Shown here: positions 60,762 through 64,000 of the stretch, in pieces
Position numbering within the stretch: the first letter of the stretch is position 1
Layout: the number at the start of each line of letters is the position of its first letter
Assembly: GCA_964643325.1 (NCBI GenBank)
Contig: CAZXSE010000005.1
Span: 21,555 to 85,554 of the forward strand
Direction of reading: 5' to 3'
From: Fredricksoniimonas sp964643325
GTDB lineage: Bacteria > Omnitrophota > Gorgyraeia > Zapsychrales > Fredricksoniimonadaceae
Length of the DNA: 64,000 nucleotides
Notes under the pieces: model-generated
Seen by the model: the letters and a program-made list of their open reading frames with translations, nothing else
Told to the model about the DNA's origin: nothing
Databases searched by the model: none
Made by a program: the position numbers and the translations under genes

Positions 60762-60838
60762 GGCGGTGTAGCTCAGTCCGATAGAGCAAGCGGTTCATAC
60801 CCGCTGTGTCACTGGTTTAAATCCAGTCGCCGCCACCA
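60762..60838 (+). tRNA. tRNA with CAT anticodon (elongator Met or Ile2)
   Basis: The acceptor is GGCGGTG/CGCCGCC, the D arm GCTC/GAGC, the anticodon arm AGCGG-TTCATAC-CCGCT with CAT, and the T arm ACTGG-TTTAAAT-CCAGT. CCA is encoded. The G1-C72 pair argues against initiator tRNA. The T loop has T where C56 is nearly universal, and the D loop has GA where GG (18-19) is usual, so the 19-56 tertiary pair would be A-U instead of G-C. Methionine versus lysidine-modified isoleucine cannot be decided here. Confidence 0.9.
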
Positions 60839-60938
60839 TTCTTTTCCAAAGCGCGAAAAACCTGCTTCCCGAATGGGGCAGGTTTTTCGCTTTTTTTTAG
60901 AGAGAAGAATGGTGCTCCGGGAAGGATTCTTCCCGGAG
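60834..60938 (+). terminator. Two-hairpin tail and terminator of tRNA-Met
   Basis: CACCATTCTT (60834-60843), starting in the tRNA, is inverted at 60905-60914. Inside, GCGAAAAACCTGC pairs with GCAGGTTTTTCGC (60878-60890), followed by eight T, a good intrinsic terminator. A second hairpin follows: CTCCGGGAAG-GATT-CTTCCCGGAG (60915-60938), whose flanking GTG/CAC extend the stem. Apart from stem sequences the plan equals that after tRNA-Lys. Confidence 0.85.
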
Positions 60939-61027
60939 CACGTGCACAGCATGATAGCGCTTTACAGAATCAAAACTTCGACCATAATAAACAAAGAACC
61001 TCAACTATTTCCTTTGGAGACCTGGTC

Positions 61028-61558
61028 ATGCAGAAAATAATATTAAGTACTATTCTTTTATTATTCGTATATCCTGGCGCCCAGGCCGCCAGCCTGGACC
61101 CGTTCTTCAGCTCATCGGAGAGATACGAGGATATCAGGGTCGCGCGCGTGCAGGCGGTGGACCGCATCCTCCTTGAGAACGACAAGAAGGTGGCGCTGAT
61201 CGGCATCAAAGGGCCCCGCGCTCCCAGGCGCGAGGAGGTCAATTACGACAAGTACGGACGGATCATCCTTGATGATGATCCGACCACGCCTTTTGCTGTT
61301 GAGGCGATGCGTTTTGCGTGCGCGCTGGCGGAGGGGAAACCTGTCCGTCTTGAATTTGATACGACGCGCCGCGACAGCGACGGCAATATGCTGGCCTATG
61401 TTTTTCTTCCCGATGGAAAGATGCTCAACGCGGAACTGGTGCGCAACGGTTATGCTGACCTGAAACTGGTCCCGCCGAACATGAAGCATGCCGATGAATT
61501 GCGGGCCGCCTACCAGGAGGCCCGCCGTGAGAAGCGGGGGATGCAGGGTGACCTTTGA
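61028..61558 (+). CDS. Staphylococcal nuclease-fold protein, probably exported
   Basis: The 176-residue protein has a signal peptide (about 1-20). The OB-fold core shows VRLEFDTTRRDSDGNMLAYV and FLPDGKMLNAELVRNGYADL, close to thermonuclease. The arginine that follows the glycine in active homologues (YGR-LAY, Arg87 in S. aureus) is Asn here (DGN-LAY), and the first active-site arginine region (IKGPRAPR) is altered, so activity is doubtful. It overlaps tilS by 11 bases. Possible weak promoter: TTTACA at 60961 with CATAAT at 60983. Confidence 0.82.
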   Translation: MQKIILSTILLLFVYPGAQAASLDPFFSSSERYEDIRVARVQAVDRILLENDKKVALIGIKGPRAPRREEVNYDKYGRIILDDDPTTPFAVEAMRFACALAEGKPVRLEFDTTRRDSDGNMLAYVFLPDGKMLNAELVRNGYADLKLVPPNMKHADELRAAYQEARREKRGMQGDL

Positions 61559-62501
61559 CCGGCGTTTCCAGCGGGATATCCTTCCTTACGGCGCTAGGGT
61601 CCTGGTCGGCGTTTCCGGCGGGGCGGACTCGACGCTCTTGCTCCACATCCTGTTCGACCTCCGGCATGAACTGGCGCTCGATCTTGTTGTTGCCCACTAC
61701 GACCACGCATTGCGCCGCGGATCCCCGCGCGACCGGTCTTTCGTCCGCGCCATGGCACAAGGCCTGGGCCTAAGATTTGTTTCGGAACGCAATCGTTCAA
61801 AATGCCCCGCGGGAACATCCCTGGAAGATTTTGCCCGTCAGAAACGGCTCGATTTCTTTGTGCGTCAGGCCGATGCCTTAAAGGCTGCCGCCGTCGTTCT
61901 GGCGCACACCCGGGATGATCTTGCGGAAACGGTCCTGATGCGGATCCTGCGCGGCACGGGCCTCTCAGGTTTAAGGAGCATTCTTCCCGAGAAAACCCTG
62001 CACGGGGTGACATTCTTGCGGCCCATGCTTGCGATGAGCCGCCGTGATGTCGAGAGGTCGATGCGAAGAAGGCGCCTTGACCATATTGAGGATCCGACGA
62101 ACGCTTCCAATGATCTTCTACGCAATCGCATCAGGCACAGGCTGATCCCTTATATCGCGCGCGGATTCGCTCCTGCCGTTAAGGAAAAACTGACGGAACT
62201 GGCCTTGAATGCGGCCGTGGACCACGCGTTCCTTGAAGATGAATTGCACAAGATCCTGCCGCGCGTCTCTAGCGTTCGTTGTGGTATCCCAAGGATCGCG
62301 GTCCGCCCGTGGCGCAAACTTCCCCAGGCGCTGCGCCGGATGGCCTTGCGCGAAGCCTTTAAGGCAAAAGGCTTGCCGGCCCCTTCGTTCGACAGGATCG
62401 TTGCCATCGAGCGCGCCGGCCTGGATGCAACGAAGCGGTCGATCGTCATTTCCCCGGCTGTTAAAGTTGTGTTTTCTGATAAATTCATAACTCTTTCTTG
62501 A
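61548..62501 (+). CDS. tilS: tRNA(Ile)-lysidine synthase
   Basis: TilS attaches lysine to C34 of the CAT-anticodon tRNA-Ile2. The ATP pyrophosphatase loop SGGADS is at 23-28 (VLVGVSGGADSTLLLHIL). AHTRDDLAETVLMRILRGTG and RHRLIPYIARGF follow. The GTG at 61548 gives 317 residues. The C-terminal anticodon-binding domain is reduced compared with E. coli (432 residues). A CAT-anticodon tRNA lies 700 bases upstream. tilS near ftsH is a common bacterial arrangement. Confidence 0.93.
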   Translation: MTFDRRFQRDILPYGARVLVGVSGGADSTLLLHILFDLRHELALDLVVAHYDHALRRGSPRDRSFVRAMAQGLGLRFVSERNRSKCPAGTSLEDFARQKRLDFFVRQADALKAAAVVLAHTRDDLAETVLMRILRGTGLSGLRSILPEKTLHGVTFLRPMLAMSRRDVERSMRRRRLDHIEDPTNASNDLLRNRIRHRLIPYIARGFAPAVKEKLTELALNAAVDHAFLEDELHKILPRVSSVRCGIPRIAVRPWRKLPQALRRMALREAFKAKGLPAPSFDRIVAIERAGLDATKRSIVISPAVKVVFSDKFITLS

Positions 62502-62526
62502 GATTAAAAATCAATACATATACAAT
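62498..62526 (+). promoter_or_regulatory. Promoter of the MORN-repeat gene
   Basis: TTGAGA (62498-62503) and TACAAT (62521-62526) are 17 bases apart. The -35 overlaps the end of tilS. Confidence 0.6.
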
Positions 62527-62550
62527 AGACACAAACAATCTCTGGAGAGG

Positions 62551-63762
62551 ATGATCTTGAAGAAGTTCGCATTGGCGGCGCTGTCTTTTTTATTTGTTTC
62601 TTCTGCCTGGCCGCAGGAGTTTCCTGACGGCATTGTGAAGGAATATTTTGAGGACGGTGCCACGCGCGTCGAGAAAACATACGCCCGTAACAAACTGAAC
62701 GGCACCTTCCGTGAGTATTATCCTAACGGCAGGATCATGAGCGTCGGGGCGTATAAGGACGGGCTTTTGGAAGGTCCGCACAAATCGTATTACGAGGACG
62801 GCACGCTTTTTATAGAAAAGAATTATGTCAACGGCCTGGCCCATGGCGCAAGCAGGGAATTCTATGAGAGCGGGGCGCCCAAGAGCATTGAAAGTTACCG
62901 TTACGACAATCTTGCGGGGCTGTGCAAGTATTTTTACGAGGACGGAACGCTCAAATACACGCTTGAGTTCGCGGAAGGCCAGCTTAACGGCGAAAGCCGC
63001 GAGTACGACCCCGCCGGCGTCCTGACCAGCGCGGTCCGTTACCGGGACAATGAACTTAACGGCGAGGCCCGTGAATACCGCAACAACGGCGTCCTGTACG
63101 CGGTATGGAATTACGAGAACGGCCAGAAGGCGGGCCCGTCGCGCACATTTTATGACAATGGCCAGGAAGAATGGGAGCTGAATTTCAGGGACGGAGAGAT
63201 CTCGGGGCCCGGGAAAAAGTTCTCGAAGGACGGGAAACTTCTCCTTGAGGCGGAATACCTGCAGAACCAGTATAACGGCCTGGTGAAGGAATACCATGAG
63301 AACGGCCGCCCGAAAAGCGAATGCTATTACAAGCAGGGGCAGAAGGACGGCTCGTGCCGGGAGTATTATCCCGACGGGAAGCCCTGGCTTGACTGGAGCT
63401 ATAAGGCCGGGGAAAAGCAGGGGCTGGCGCGCGAGTTCAATGAGGCCGGCGGCATCTGGATGGAAGTGACCTATGACAAGGGCCGCCAGAACGGGCAGAT
63501 GCGGGAATTCTTTCCCAACGGCAACATCAAGCGGCAATGGGAGATCGTCAACGGGATCCAGGGCGGCCCGGCCAAGTCGTTCTACGAGGATGGCGTCCTG
63601 CTTAGCGAGGAGAATTATGTGAGCGGCAAGATCGAGGGCGATGTCAGGATCCATCATCAGGATGGCAGCCTGGCCTATATCGATACCTATGCCGGCGGGA
63701 TAAAGATGAAACGCAAGGCTTTTGACGAGCGCGGCAAGCTCGAGTTCGAACAGGATTACTAG
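62551..63762 (+). CDS. Exported MORN-repeat protein (YwqK-like)
   Basis: The 403-residue protein has a signal peptide (about 1-21, ending SSAWPQ) and some 15 tandem repeats of about 23 residues of the type GxxREYYxNGxLxxExxYxxG. These are MORN_2 repeats, annotated in databases as YwqK-family antitoxin on thin evidence. The repeats likely form an extended beta-meander outside the cytoplasm. GGAGAGG ends right at the ATG, so the TTG two codons later (62557), 6 bases from it, may be the real start. It sits between tilS and ftsH; no toxin gene is nearby. Confidence 0.82.
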   Translation: MILKKFALAALSFLFVSSAWPQEFPDGIVKEYFEDGATRVEKTYARNKLNGTFREYYPNGRIMSVGAYKDGLLEGPHKSYYEDGTLFIEKNYVNGLAHGASREFYESGAPKSIESYRYDNLAGLCKYFYEDGTLKYTLEFAEGQLNGESREYDPAGVLTSAVRYRDNELNGEAREYRNNGVLYAVWNYENGQKAGPSRTFYDNGQEEWELNFRDGEISGPGKKFSKDGKLLLEAEYLQNQYNGLVKEYHENGRPKSECYYKQGQKDGSCREYYPDGKPWLDWSYKAGEKQGLAREFNEAGGIWMEVTYDKGRQNGQMREFFPNGNIKRQWEIVNGIQGGPAKSFYEDGVLLSEENYVSGKIEGDVRIHHQDGSLAYIDTYAGGIKMKRKAFDERGKLEFEQDY

Positions 63763-63770
63763 GAGTTGTT

Positions 63771-64000
63771 ATGGCAGGAAAAGCCCCTTCACAGAAGAAG
63801 CAGCCTTTTCGTCCTCCCAAGGATGGCAGCGGCGCCTGGATATTCTGGGTTATCATCGCCTGCATCTTTTTGATCATCGCGAGCCAGCCGACATCAACGA
63901 CGGGAAAAGTTCCGTCCAAGAAGTCCTATGGCCAGTTCTTCACGGAACTGAAGACCAATAAAGAAACAGGCGCCATCACCAGGATCACTCTTTCCGAGGG
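63771..64000 (+). CDS. ftsH: ATP-dependent zinc metalloprotease FtsH, N-terminal part (partial)
   Basis: Only the first 76 codons are in the window. A basic start is followed by one membrane helix (about 23-39, WIFWVIIACIFLIIASQ) and the beginning of the periplasmic domain (YGQFFTELKTNKETGAITRI), which matches FtsH (SYSQFLxxV...I). AGGAG lies 5 bases before the ATG. The position after tilS supports the call. The AAA and protease domains lie beyond the end. Confidence 0.82.
   Translation, partial: MAGKAPSQKKQPFRPPKDGSGAWIFWVIIACIFLIIASQPTSTTGKVPSKKSYGQFFTELKTNKETGAITRITLSE

Overview
The window reads as one continuous piece of a Gram-negative bacterial chromosome. G+C is in the mid-50s by eye, and nearly every gene lies on the + strand in tightly packed, often overlapping operons. 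Genes for Kdo transfer, LpxK and lipid A acylation show a lipopolysaccharide outer membrane. The combination of fused SecDF, a prepilin peptidase, a bactofilin, a PTS phosphorelay with YvcK but no permease, GatCAB, and a run of GT4/GT9 glycosyltransferases is what I would expect from an uncultured member of the PVC-related candidate phyla, most likely Omnitrophota (OP3). That placement is inference from gene content, not from a tree. A 10-N gap shows that this is a draft or metagenomic assembly.

Layout. 1-1.6 kb: end of tsf, then pyrH and frr. 1.58-2.37 kb: tRNA-Lys, tRNA-Leu and tRNA-Gly in a spacer packed with structured repeats. 2.4-7 kb: PTS phosphorelay (EIIA, HPr, EI) with membrane-anchored YvcK and a sugar nucleotidyltransferase. 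7-10.6 kb: metK, ahcY, pfkA. 10.6-16.5 kb: ilvC, leuA, aroE, prepilin peptidase, class II aldolase. 16.5-21.7 kb: two small ORFs, aroK, dprA, topA, Xer recombinase. 21.7-32.2 kb: LPS operon (waaA, lpxK, an LpxL-ELM1 fusion, a GT4-GT9 fusion, one GT4 and three GT9). 32.2-42 kb: recA, recX, alaS, hisDB, hisHAF, trpE. 42-44.9 kb: rpsP, yajC, secDF. 45-53.4 kb: a membrane TPR protein, a shortened Mfd, a SurA-like chaperone, pdxA, ksgA, a thioesterase and a histidine kinase. 53.4-59.8 kb: gatCAB, ctpA, a divergent polysaccharide deacetylase, tsaD. 59.8-64 kb: a bactofilin-HTH gene paired with a tail-anchored HTH gene, tRNA-Met with a two-hairpin tail, a nuclease-fold protein, tilS, a MORN-repeat protein and the start of ftsH.

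Most genes are housekeeping: translation, amino-acid synthesis (Ile/Leu, His, aromatic), glycolysis, the SAM cycle, envelope biogenesis, secretion and DNA repair. The least explained material is (i) the structured elements attached to the 3' ends of the tRNA genes, (ii) the bactofilin-HTH / HTH-membrane gene pair, (iii) the domain fusions and truncations (LpxL-ELM1, GT4-GT9, Mfd without its N- and C-terminal modules, a prepilin peptidase with a large insertion) and (iv) a 125-nt rod-like inverted repeat between hisB and hisH. About 120 bases beside the N gap at 29.25-29.36 kb appear to be a chimeric fragment from another organism that splits one glycosyltransferase gene. No CRISPR array, rRNA, intact insertion sequence or prophage was seen.
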